From Scenedesmus sp. ARA3 (lineage: Eukaryota; Chlorophyta; Chlorophyceae; Sphaeropleales; Scenedesmaceae), in the NCBI GenBank assembly GCA_004335835.1, contig RWJK01000869.1, positions 22,495 through 86,494 of the forward strand: 64,000 nt of DNA. Direction: 5' to 3'. The notes beneath the pieces are model-generated. The model saw only the letters and a program-made list of their open reading frames with translations. It did no database searches and had not been told where the DNA came from. Position 1 is the stretch's first letter, and each line of letters starts with the position of its first letter. Positions 54,273 through 64,000 of this stretch are shown here, one piece after another. Position numbers and translations under genes: made by a program.

Positions 54273-55951
54273 GGACAGTGCAATTGCAGAGAGTGGATGT
54301 CTTGCGTGGCAAAATAGATGCGCTGCTGTCAGCTTTGGGTGCCTCTGGCAACAGGCACTGCAGTGTCACACCGCGGTTGCCGTTTGAACTGGCACCATCG
54401 TCGAGCTATCCGGTCAGCTGCATCACGCCACTCAGCTGCCGTCAGGGTAATAGTTTGACAGCCCACTTGGTGGTTGCATCCCACCACCAAAGTGTGCGTA
54501 CACTGCAGCAGCAATACACGTACTGCTTTTGATATGTGCTCACAGCAGTCCAGAGCGTTGTGCGCTCGTTTAGCTGTTGAGCACCTAGCGGTTTGCTGCG
54601 GACATGTAGCTCGATCGTGCCTGTGGTTCCCTTGCATGCGTTCCATTTATAGACTTGTCCTATTTGCGTAGCCTCAGTGCAACCAAACCTCCAGTGCATC
54701 TTGGCGAGTCCGGCAGCGTGCCTGTGTGCTCCAGCAAGCAGCGCCATTGCAGCCCCACGGCTGCCCTCTGGCAGGGCTGTCCAATGTGTGGCACGCAGTT
54801 GTCAGCTCGCTGATGCTAGTGCAGCATTTGCCGGCAACTGCCATCCAAGCTGGTAGCAGACAGACGCCCCAAGTGCATTGTTATGTGCGTGCCGTCTGGT
54901 GCGCGTGCCATCAAGATGGTGTAGTTGAAGTTATCTGGGAGCAGCCTGTGCTTGTCATATAGATTTGGCATCAGAATTGCTGATGCCATACGGGTTGTGC
55001 GCTGTGTGGGCTGAGTCCATGCGGGCTGTGATGTGTGGCGCTGCCATGTTAGAGGCGATCACGCTGCCTGCTCATGATTACGTGATCAGCACTCAAACTC
55101 TGACTGGCATTATGGACCCCTTGCACACAGCACACTCAGGGAGCAGTTGCCAGCAGTGTCATAAGGCACAGCACTGCATGTTGGAATTGGTCCGCACTCT
55201 GTGACGGACTGCCTGCGTGGCCACCGTGCCTGGACAGTACCTCAGTCAAGGATTGATTGAGGCTAAGACGCATGAGTGCTAGTTAGCATGCAGTCGCATG
55301 CGCGGCACGGCACATTGGTGCGCTTGTACACGCTGCTCAGCAGCCTGCTGAGCTAGCGTCTAGCTGCGCAGCCTGATGGTTGCGCCTGGACGTGACGTGT
55401 GCGCCTTGGGGTTATATGTGCTCACATTTGGCATCAGGGAGCGTCGACTAGTTGTTAGTACTGTTGCCTGTGGTCTATGTGTGGCTGCAAAAGTGATCAT
55501 GTGCAGCAACGCTTTGTAATTGCATCAGCTTGCCATCCCATCGTCACACTGTGTTCTCGGCCACTGCTCGCATCATGATGCTGATCAGCGGTGCTGCAGT
55601 ACGCATATGGTCACCCAGCCCCAGTGCAATAGTGGGGCCAATGCAATAGTTTGCAAGCAACTGGTCTGCAATGGCAGCTGTCACTGCAACTGCAGGCGCG
55701 GCCATCACGTCCATAGCATGCATGCAACTGCCTGCAACTGCCTGCACAGATGAACCATCAGATGAACCATCACAGTCTGCCGCCCATTGCCTTCAGCCAA
55801 GTCTTTGTCACATGTTACCAATGGTTGATTGCAGTCATGCCGTATACAAAGCCAATTGCACCACTGCAAGTGCACAACTTGTTCGCGGCACCCTCACAAC
55901 TCCTGCACCACCTCAACATGCCGCACAGCGCACACCGCGGCCAGCAGTCCC
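54273..55951. other. Convergent 3' spacer
   Basis: Between the coiled-coil and AAA ATPase genes. No exon is supported. Short tandem copies occur at about 55720-55772 (CAACTGCCTG, AGATGAACCATC). Confidence 0.5.
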
Positions 55952-58900
55952 TCACATCTGCAGCACCTGCCCGCCATCCAGCCACGGCGCCTGCCTACCA
56001 GCGCTGCCGCCGCCGCCGTCCGCGCCCTGCCGCCGCTGCTGCACAGCGGCCAGGTAGTCGGCCTCCCCTGGCAGCTGCGCCTCATCCACCTGGCCCCGTA
56101 TGATGCGGCTGGCCCACTGCCGCTCAGTCTGCTCACACACGTCACGCAGGTCACGTCCTGCGAAGCCTTGCGTTTGTGCTGCGATGCGGCCCAGCGCGTC
56201 TGCCGGCAGGTGCTGCGCGTACTGCTGCAGGATGGCTGCGCGGCAGGCCTCATCGGGCAGGCCGAAGTGGATGGACAGGTCGAACCTGGCAGGCGGGGAG
56301 CAACGGCGCAAAGTGGTTGGCAAGCACGGCCTTTTATGCACATCAGGAGCATGGCAAGCATGGCAGCAACAGGGTGTTGTTTTGCAGTCATGAAGACAGG
56401 TACAATATGTAAGGTGAACCTCCTGCTAAGCCACTCCACTCTGCAGCAGGCAGCACAAACTCAGTTTGCTGGCTGCTTCACCCACCTGCTCAGCAGCGCA
56501 GCGTCCAAGTCCTGCCGCCTGTTGGTGGCGCCGATCAGCACACTGCGGCGGCTGGCAGCACCTCGCTGCTGCTGCTGCTGCTGCCCAAAGCCACCCCCAG
56601 CCCCTCCACTCCCTGCTCCACTACTGCTGCTGCTGCTGCTGCCGCCCGCCACGCTGCTGTTGTCGAAGCCGTCGATCTCCCTCAGCAGCACTCCCAGCAG
56701 CCTCCTGCTGGCCTCGAGCATGTCGGGCCGCTCCCTGCTGCCCGCCAGGCTGTCCAGCTCGTCCAGGAAGATCACGCAGCCACCCAGCGCCTCGCACGCC
56801 TTGAACAGCTGCAGGCGGCGCAAATTTAAATGGAGAGTGAGAATGAAGGTGGCATACTATGTTAGTAGCACAGAACAGCCGCCCATTGCCCCGCACACCT
56901 CAAACAGCTGCAAAGAGAGCACAGCGCTGGGTCAGCACGACATGCTCAGATTCGGGTTGCTGCAATGCAGACGTTGCCGCAGCCGCCTAGCGCCTTGCAC
57001 GACTTCGACAGCTGCACAGTCAGGGTCAAGTGGCCTGCAACACATGCAGAGTTGAGTGGCTGCAGATAGCTGCTTGGTTGTGTTACATGCCCACCAAGCA
57101 GCCATCGCTTGACACCCTCTGTACCATAGCTGATGCATAATGAGTTTAGTGTCCAGGCCCTCTCCCTCATGCCCCTACCTTGGCCATGTTCTGCTCACTC
57201 TCACCGCACCACAAATAAGCAAAAGCAGTGCAGCCCTCAACGTTCGTTCGAGCAGCAGTTGGAGCAGGTGCTGTTGCACGCAGTGAAACAAACTGGCCGC
57301 CCTGCAGCAACCGCCCCCACCCCTCCCACCTTGGCCATGTTCTGCTCGCTCTCCCCGTACCACTTGCTGGTCAGGCCCTCCAGCGGCACATACACCAGCG
57401 GCAGCGCCACGCGGCTGGACAGCACCCGCGCACTGCTGGTCTTGCCGGTGCCTGCAGCAGCAGCAGCGAGCACAAGCGCAGGACATGGAGGGCGGCTGTG
57501 GGGTGCAGCTGGTGCAAAGGAGTTGCAATGAGCAACAGAAACAGATGACGTCACAGCGCTTGTCTGCATGCCTGCAGGGTACCTTGGGGAGATTGATGAT
57601 AGTTGCGGCACTGAACCGCTAGACAACAATACACAATACAATACACCTTCGGGACTGAAGCCGACCCAAGGCACTAGCCCAGCAAACAACAGGCTGTGAC
57701 CATATATAACGTGCAAGGCTTGCTTCTGCAGGATCCACAATATGTTACACGCTGCTCAGCTCAGTTTGCGAGCTACAAGTCACCAGCGCAGCAGGCTGCT
57801 CTGCACAGCCCTAATGCCTCCAATCAGAACCATGTGGCTGCAGCAGCCCCGCCCAGCAGGCAGCCCACCTGGCGGCCCCTCAAACAGCACAGCACGCGGC
57901 CTGCTGCCGCCCGGCTGGGCAGTCTTGCGCGTGCGCGACGCAACACGCTCAAACACCTGGGCAGCAGCAGGGCAGCAGCAGCGCAGGCAACTGGCAACAG
58001 CCTAGAAGCATCCATGCACATCTCAATGCGTGACTCCACCCAGCAGAGCAAATTCATCCACTGTACCCGTAAACAGCCTGGCCCAGGCATCGCTTCATAC
58101 CAACCCCCAGCGCGCGCCTCATGCTCCCACCCTCAACACACTGCCATCCATTGCTGAACCCCAAGCTCAGCACTTCTACATCTTCACTTCAGACTTGACC
58201 ATTGCGCCCACCTCTGGGTGCTTCAGTGGCAGCAGCAGGTAGTCCTCCAGCGCCTGCTTCTGGGACTCATAGCCGGCAAGGCTGCCCCAGCCACACTCGC
58301 CACCACCACCATCATCGCCAGCAGCAGCAGCAGCTGTTCCGTCCTGCTGCTGGCTGGCCAGCGCGGCCGCACTAGGCAGGTACACCTGCGCGCCCAGCTG
58401 CTGCAGCTGCTGCACAGCAGCACGGGCGGCCGGGTGCTGCCACGGCTGCAGCTGCTGAGGCGGCGCCTGCGCCTGCTGGGTGGCAGGCGGCGGGGGGCCA
58501 TGCCCATTGCTGCCCCCATACCTGCTGCTTTCACTGCTGCTGCTGCTGCTGCTTCTAGGGAAGTCTTGCTGGTGCTGGTGCTGCTGTTGCTGCTGCTGGC
58601 GCGCCTGCTGCTCAAACTGCTGCAGCCATGTCAGCAGCTCGGGTGGGGCCAGCTCCCTCAGCTGCGCCTCAATGTGCTCCTCCAGCTCCTCAAGGCTGCT
58701 GAAGCGCCCGCTGCTGCTGCTGCTGCTGCTGCTGCTGCCGCTGCCAAAGTTGTCACTGCTGCCACTGCCGCCGCCCAGGTCGTCCAGCAGCGTCTTCCAG
58801 CTGCGCTGCAGCTCAGACTGCAGGGAGTGGAGCGTGGCGGCAGCACGGGCACGGCAAGCGGCAGTGAAACCATGTGTGATGCAAGCTCGCCTGGCTGCAG

Positions 58901-60911
58901 CAGGCTTTCTGCATGTGTCAGGATAGCATGCGGCTCATGCCTTTAGGCCATACTGCCAGCACATTGATCTCACTGCCAGGCACCTGACGCAGAGAAAAGA
59001 ACACAAACATCACAGCGGTCAGGCGTGCAGCGCCCCAGCCCGCCCCACCTTCATGGCGCCAGCAATGTCATTCGCCAGGTCACCAACCAGGTCGTCAGCA
59101 GAGTAGCCAGTGAGGTCACCCGCCAGGTCACCCGCCACGTCACCCGCCAGGTCTCCGGCCACGTCACCGGCCAGGCCGCCAGCCACGTCGCCAGCAGCGT
59201 CACCCGCCATGCCACCGATGAGGTCACCAGCCAGCCCCGCCACCAGCCCCCCAAAGAGCCTCGCCAGCGGGCTGGCAGACAGCGGGTCACTGCTGCGGCC
59301 GCTGAAAGGGTGCCTGCTGCTGCTGCTGCTGCCAGAGCGCCAGCCAGGCCGCAGCAGGCTATCACCCCCCTGCAGCACATCAGCAAGTGTGAGGCAGAGC
59401 TGTTGTCGATGTGTGTCAGCTGAGCAGTGCAGTACGCTACAATGCATGCCATGTGGCTGGACGCTGCTGTTCTGGCTGCTGCAAGCTGCCATAGCACTGG
59501 GCATCAAGCAGCTGCCGCAGCATGCAGCCACCCAGCCAGCCAGCTGCCCTGCCCACTCCACAGCAGCAGCTGCTACAGCTGGCAGCGCCCCTCACCCGCC
59601 CCGGCCCGCCAGGCCTGTTGGCAGCGGCCACCAGCCGTGCCAGCAGCGCCAGCTCATCACCAGTGAAGGGGCTGCCGGGCTTCACCACAGACAGCCGCCC
59701 ATAGCCCGACACACTACTGCTGCTGCTGCCGCCGCTGCTGCTGCTGTCTTCATGCGGCGAGCCGTGCTGCAGGGGCACCATCACCTGCACACGCAGCTCC
59801 TCCCTGCTGCTGCTGCTGCTGCTGCCGGGTGCGGCGTGTGGCGGCTGCCTCACCGTCCTGCTGCTCTCCCACTGCACCACGCGCGAGGTGCCCAGCAGGC
59901 GGCTGGACGTGCTGCTGCTGCTGCTGCTGCTGGCGGCTGCCAGGGCATCCAGGCCCTCCTCTATGAGGCCCACCAGCCCCGCCACTTCAGCATTTGGCAG
60001 AATGGGTATGGCCACTGACAGCAGGTGGCCCTGCAGCTCCACCTGAGGCTGCTGCGGCCTGTTGCTGCTGCTGGTGTTTGGTGGTGCTGCTGCGGTTGAC
60101 GTGTCTTGCTGCTGCTGCTGCTGCTGCTGTGCTGCCGCCCTGTCGTAGTCCAGCAGTGCCTCCTGGAAGGCCTCTGCCACTGCCAGCTCAGCAGATGACA
60201 GCGCGGCAGCCCACACCTGGCGCCACGCGCATTGAGTGTACGCGCATGACAGTAGCAGGCTGAGTTGGTATAAAGTGCAGGGCCATGATGTGCAGGTGCA
60301 GCCATGACCGCCAGACGCGACACAATGCAGCGCAAGTGCAGTACAGCAGGCCTCGGCTGTGTGCGGTTGTGGCGCACAGGCTACATGCTTGGGTTGCAAC
60401 TGGGAGCATGCATGCACATGCCAGTGCAGCTGCAGGCTGTGTGCAACCGCGCTGGCTGCATTGCTGCAGGTGGGCTTGCCCTGCTCACCGGGTCGTGCGG
60501 GCCGGCAGCGGCATCTGCATGCGCCAGCACGCTGCCCTGAGCCACAAGCCCAGCAGCAGCAAAGCCTAGCCATGACAGCCAGCTGCTGCTGCTGCTGCTG
60601 TTGTAGCAACTGGACAGGAAAGGCACAAAGCTTCTCAGTAGAGTCTTGTTTGGACAGCTTGATGAGCCTCCTGCTGCTGCTGCCAGCTGTGCAGCAGCAG
60701 CACTACTGCTGCCTGGTGCCCATCTGGAAGCACCCAATGCATGGCCATTAGCAACTCCAGCAGTGCCCGCCGCAGCTGGTGCATGAAAACTAGCAGCGTT
60801 GCTGCTTCCGAGAGGCCGCAGCAGCGAGTTGGGAACGCTGGACAGTGCAGGCAGGGCGACGTGCAGGGCCCGAGACTGTAGGATCGCAGCGTACAGACTC
60901 CGGCGAAGCAT
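55952..60911 (-). CDS. AAA ATPase, predicted organellar
   Basis: Nine exons (60489-60911, 59596-60216, 59049-59369, 58954-58983, 58212-58817, 57869-57956, 57330-57451, 56486-56808, 55952-56285) join in phase to 955 residues; the 30-nt exon 4 is tentative. The N-terminus (MLRRSLYAAILQSRALHVA) looks like a mitochondrial presequence. The C-terminal third is one AAA module: GYESQKQALEDYLLLPLKHPE, Walker A GPPGTGKT (about 694-701, split by an intron after GPP), KWYGESEQNMAK, Walker B CVIFLDE (748-754), sensor/Arg-finger region IGATNRRQDLDAALLSRFD, and a helical lid with FAGRDLRDVC. It should be a hexameric unfoldase or remodelling ATPase; it most resembles plant single-AAA proteins of organelles. 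Exon 3 encodes tetrapeptide (A/V)GD(L/V) repeats. The upstream region is otherwise low complexity. Confidence 0.88.
56971..57011 (-). repeat. Copy of AAA exon 8 start with acceptor
   Basis: On the minus strand TGCAG|CTGTCGAAGTCGTG then CAAGGCGCTAGGCGGCTGCG repeats the true exon 8 start at 56808 (CTGTTCAAGGCGTGCGAGG, CGCTGGGTGGCTGCG). A shorter third copy (TTTGCAG|CTGTTTGAGG) ends at 56907. Offsets are 99 and 104 bp. Confidence 0.85.
57179..57212 (-). repeat. Copy of AAA exon 7 end with donor
   Basis: On the minus strand TGCGGTGAGAGTGAGCAGAA then CATGGCCAAG|GTAGGG repeats the true exon end at 57330 (TACGGGGAGAGCGAGCAGAA, CATGGCCAAG|GTGGGA), 151 bp into the same intron. Confidence 0.9.
59067..59240 (-). 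repeat. 12-bp coding repeats, (A/V)GD(L/V) tetrads
   Basis: On the minus strand units like GCGGGTGACGTG and GCCGGAGACCTG repeat about ten times in exon 3 of the AAA gene, giving LAGDVAGDLAGDVAGDL. The repeats vary at synonymous positions. Confidence 0.8.
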
Positions 60912-62324
60912 CTGCCGAACGCAACAAGTAAGTGTCGATCCTCAAAAACAGTGTGTGGAAGCGGTTGTAACCAGTTGCATGCTCTGCTACTGCTGTTGCT
61001 TCTCACAGTGCAGCTGAGGAGTGAGTCCTTGATGCTGAATGTAGCTGGGCTTGCTTGAGGTGTAACAGGTGCATTCTCGTATGAAGCATTGAAATCTCGG
61101 CTTTTTCAACACATGCAACTCTGTCACAGGTACTGGGTGTTTCTGCACCCTCCTGGTGCGGTTCATGTCACTGTGGTGGTTCATGCCACTCAAGCGCTGC
61201 TGACAGAGGCGTTGCCCGAGGGTTGCCAAGACATGGCAGCACATGTTGTCAAACCTGGCTGATTTGCATGCAACCACCACGGCACTGTCCTTGCCAAGGT
61301 TTCAACCTTGGCAGCTTGCCGACTGCAGCTGGCGAGCTGCTGCAGTCCATTGCCATACACACTGTGTATGACTCAACTGTGGCACAGTCGAAGTGTGCAG
61401 TGCGCCGCACTGGCGGCCATGCAACGGCCTTGCTGGCAAGGGCTGCTGTGCACCTGTGCCAGCGGTTCGGCAGGCGGGGCGCCCACCAGCCAGCGCACCC
61501 TGCAGCTGCAGAGTCGGATGTCCAGCCTGCATGCCTGCTGCGCTGCCACAGTATTGACACTCACCAAGGAGCTGTCAGAGCTAGCTCCCAATGATGCCTC
61601 AGCCTACAGCTGCCTCTAGCAATAGCCTGTATGATATTCATCGACCTAATTATTGGGAGGTTTTTATATGAAGATTAGGAGGCCAGACACATTTCAAACT
61701 TGGGCTACTGGCCATGGCGCTGAGCGGCTGGTGCAGCAGCCAGTGGTGCACCCGAAGTGGTGGGCCGCCCCGGGTTTTCAAAGCCAAGTTTATAGTTTGC
61801 ACCCGCTAGTGGTGCTAACACATCATTTGAGCTGCCAGGAGACCTGGCGGCTGGTGATACATCAAGTGTGACAGTAAGATAAAGCTGGTCCTACATGTTT
61901 AATTTTGCATGAGCTGCATACAGTTCAGGTGGGCTCAGGCTGAGTGGCAAAAGCAGTTTAGTGAGGAGGACTTCCCCTTACCGCCTTGTGGACGGCTGCG
62001 AACGGCATGGGCAGCGCAGACTTTTGATAGGCCAACGATAACACACGTTTTGGAATTTCACCGTTGATGATCGCTGCCAGCTGCGTCCTACCTACTACCT
62101 GATCACGTGTGTTAGGGCCCAGCCGTCCTGCATTCCTTCCATCTGGAACGCCAAGAGCAACCACTCAGACCAAGCCGTGTGTAATCTGTGATCCTTCTCC
62201 CCGTAACAGTCGAAGTAGTGGTGATTATCGCTAATCGCAGAGCGCCAGCAGCAGAGAGGGCGCTGCGTCGGGGTGGTGGTGCCTCATGCATCGCAGGTCC
62301 ACCCAAGGGGGCGATCAGACAGGC
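60912..62324. other. Divergent promoter spacer
   Basis: Between the starts of the AAA and transporter genes. No coding exon or clear TATA box is seen in 1.4 kb. Confidence 0.5.
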
Positions 62325-63519
62325 ATGGCAACTAAAAAGGAGGGTATCCTGTTCCCGTGGCATCATGGCACAGGCGCACAGCCCAGCTATGTGGAAGAAC
62401 TGGACGGTGAGAGCAGCTCTGCCGGCCAGAGCTGCATCAGCAGCACAAGCAATGGCGATACATTTATGTTTTGAACCTAGACTGATCAGGCTTCGGGGGC
62501 AACCAGCTGCAACCACCGTTCCCGTCCCTTGCCAGTGTTCCCCCAGTCAGCGTTCGCCTAGCTGGGGCAACCAGCAGCAACGATCATTTATAAAGTGTAG
62601 TTCAAATCCAATGCGTGGTCAAGCGTGCTGTCATAGGATCGGCTGCTGGTGGTGTTACTGCTGTCCTGGCAGCGACAGCTTCTGCACAACCAGCTGCCTT
62701 GTTTGCTCACGTGACCTGTCTTTCCCGCAGGCCTCAAGAACTGGGTCGAGAAGACCCGCGACAGGTGGGCAGCAGCATCAGCAGGCTGCCAGGAGTGAAG
62801 AGGCAGCAGCAGCAGTTGCAGCAGCAGCAGCAACAAGTCATGGCAGGGGATGAACATCTGGTGCCTGCCTGTTCTGCACACATGAAAACAGCAGCTATGC
62901 ACCACAGGTACAGCAGCTGACTTGTGCCAGATGCAACAGGTGGTTGCTGCTGCTGGCGTAGCCAGCTCAGCTGAGCTGCGCCCCCTGGCACATGCACTGC
63001 TGGCTCGCTCCACCTGACCTTGCCCGACGCCGCTGGCTGTGCTTGCTGCTGCTGCTGCTGCTGCTGCCTTTGCCTCTCCCCCCACTGTAGCGGCAGCAAG
63101 GCGTTCCGCGAGTTCACGCCGTTTGACTGGGCGGCGCTGTTCCTGCCCTGCCTGCGCTGGCTGCGCACCTACCGCGTCAAGGAGTGGCTGCTGGTGAGAG
63201 GGGGTGGGGAGGCGGGGGGCGGGGCAGCAGGATCAGGTGGAGAGAGCCAGCAGTGCATGATAGCGGGCTCAGCTTGCTGTGCCAGCAGCAGCAACCAGGG
63301 AGAGGGAGGGGGGCCGTGAATGCGGCCATGCACTGCGCTGCTGCCTGCTGGCGCCCTGCACTGCATGGCGGGTGCTTGATGCTGCAGCTGTTCACCCAGT
63401 GCACACACATTGCTGCAGCCTCATCCTTCATGGCAGGTGGTGGCGCGTGGCAGTCGGCAGATGCGCTTGCCTCAGCTGACGCAGCTACCTGATGCTGCCT
63501 TCCTGCCTGGCTGGCATCA

Positions 63520-63571
<52 letters not shown>

Positions 63572-63647
63572 CAGTGGGACCTGCTGGCGGGCGTCAGTGT
63601 GGGCTTCATGATCATCCCGCAGAGCATGAGCTACGCCAACATAGCAG
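62325..63647 (+). CDS. SulP/SLC26-type anion (sulfate) transporter, 5' part
   Basis: Four exons (62325-62406, 62731-62764, 63091-63193, 63575-63647) join in phase, and the gene runs past the window end. The visible protein is about 98 residues: a soluble N-terminus, then RSGSKAFREFTPFDWAALFL, PCLRWLRTY and the family signature WDLLAGVSVGFMIIPQSMSYANIAG at the first transmembrane segment, where SulP transporters carry GLTVGLMVVPQG-type sequences. Members exchange sulfate or other anions across the plasma or plastid membrane. The start MATKKEGILF was preferred; an in-frame Met at 62286 is possible. The final donor GTGGGC at 63648 leads to exons not in the window. Confidence 0.88.
63523..63570 (+). 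repeat. (CTG)16 tract abutting a 3' splice site
   Basis: Sixteen CTG triplets followed by GCAG and exon 4 of the transporter. Confidence 0.95.
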
Positions 63648-64000
63648 GTGGGCGGGCAGGTGTGCGTGGTGGTGGTGGGGAGGTGTGGGGGGTGTTGTGA
63701 GGAGTGGCGGCAGGTGCAGCAGTGCATGTGATGTCCAGGCTGAGTTGCAGCAAGCCCTAGAGCAGCGGCAACAGCGAACAACAAGAGGACATTGGCGTCA
63801 CATGTCGACACATGCAGCGGTCGCAGCGGGCAGCTGCAGTGCCTGGCGCCCACAGTGAGGGCCCGCGCGGGGTGGTGTGCGCCTCACCTGCTGTGCTGCA
63901 TGCGCCACTGCACCTGTCAGCAACAAAGCTGTCGAAGCCTGTGCGTTATGGCAGTAGCTCGATAAGGATAACACTGGAGTGTCTTCGTTCACCTTGCACC
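63648..64000 (+). other. Transporter intron 4 (continues beyond the window)
   Basis: After the donor at 63648 I find no exon with SulP motifs. The remainder is taken as intron. Confidence 0.6.

Noticed and set aside
55829..57055. 408-codon plus-strand open frame
   Set aside because: Antisense of the AAA exons carrying Walker B and the lid; no motifs of its own.
59110..60018. 302-codon plus-strand open frame
   Set aside because: Antisense of AAA exons 2 and 3, whose minus-strand phases join correctly.

Overview
This window reads as nuclear DNA of a chlorophycean green alga (Scenedesmus/Chlamydomonas-like). The coding regions are GC-rich and full of CAG/CTG triplets. They encode Ala/Gln/Ser homopolymers and are cut into many short exons by GT-AG introns. 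The protein content also fits: MYND-finger paralogues, a BTB protein, a SulP transporter and secreted Cys-rich proteins. There are no operons, no ribosome binding sites and no phage or CRISPR features. Exon models were built by hand from splice consensus, reading frame and phase; eight of them close perfectly in phase from start to stop.

Layout: 3' end of an unknown Gln-rich gene (525-1374, +); about 5 kb of repeat-rich spacer; EF-hand protein (6722-8607, -); spacer with a SINE-like element; intron-less gene of 33-residue helical repeats (10875-13214, +); a tandem pair of MYND-finger genes (14318-18475 and 19884-23747, +), each with coding lesions; short-chain dehydrogenase (24420-27558, +); PLP-dependent Orn/Lys/Arg decarboxylase with a long coiled-coil insert (29164-33689, -); secreted Cys-rich modular protein (35264-37975, -); BTB protein (38766-42066, +); secreted glycoside-hydrolase-like protein (44902-48288, -); coiled-coil protein (50074-54272, +); organellar AAA ATPase (55952-60911, -); and the 5' end of a SulP/SLC26 transporter (62325 to beyond the window, +). 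The genes look unrelated in function; only the MYND pair is an evident local family.

The most unusual signal is structural. At least a dozen exon edges, on both strands and in most multi-exon genes, have been copied in tandem into the neighbouring intron or UTR together with their splice site. The clearest case is the dehydrogenase exon 3 start, present four times. A second signal is a roughly 190-bp insertion in MYND copy 2. It is flanked by a perfect 13-bp target duplication, has internal hairpins and carries usable splice sites, like an introner element. A third is a roughly 217-residue Gln/Glu-rich heptad segment placed between the two PLP-binding motifs of the decarboxylase. CTG runs also sit directly upstream of many 3' splice sites.
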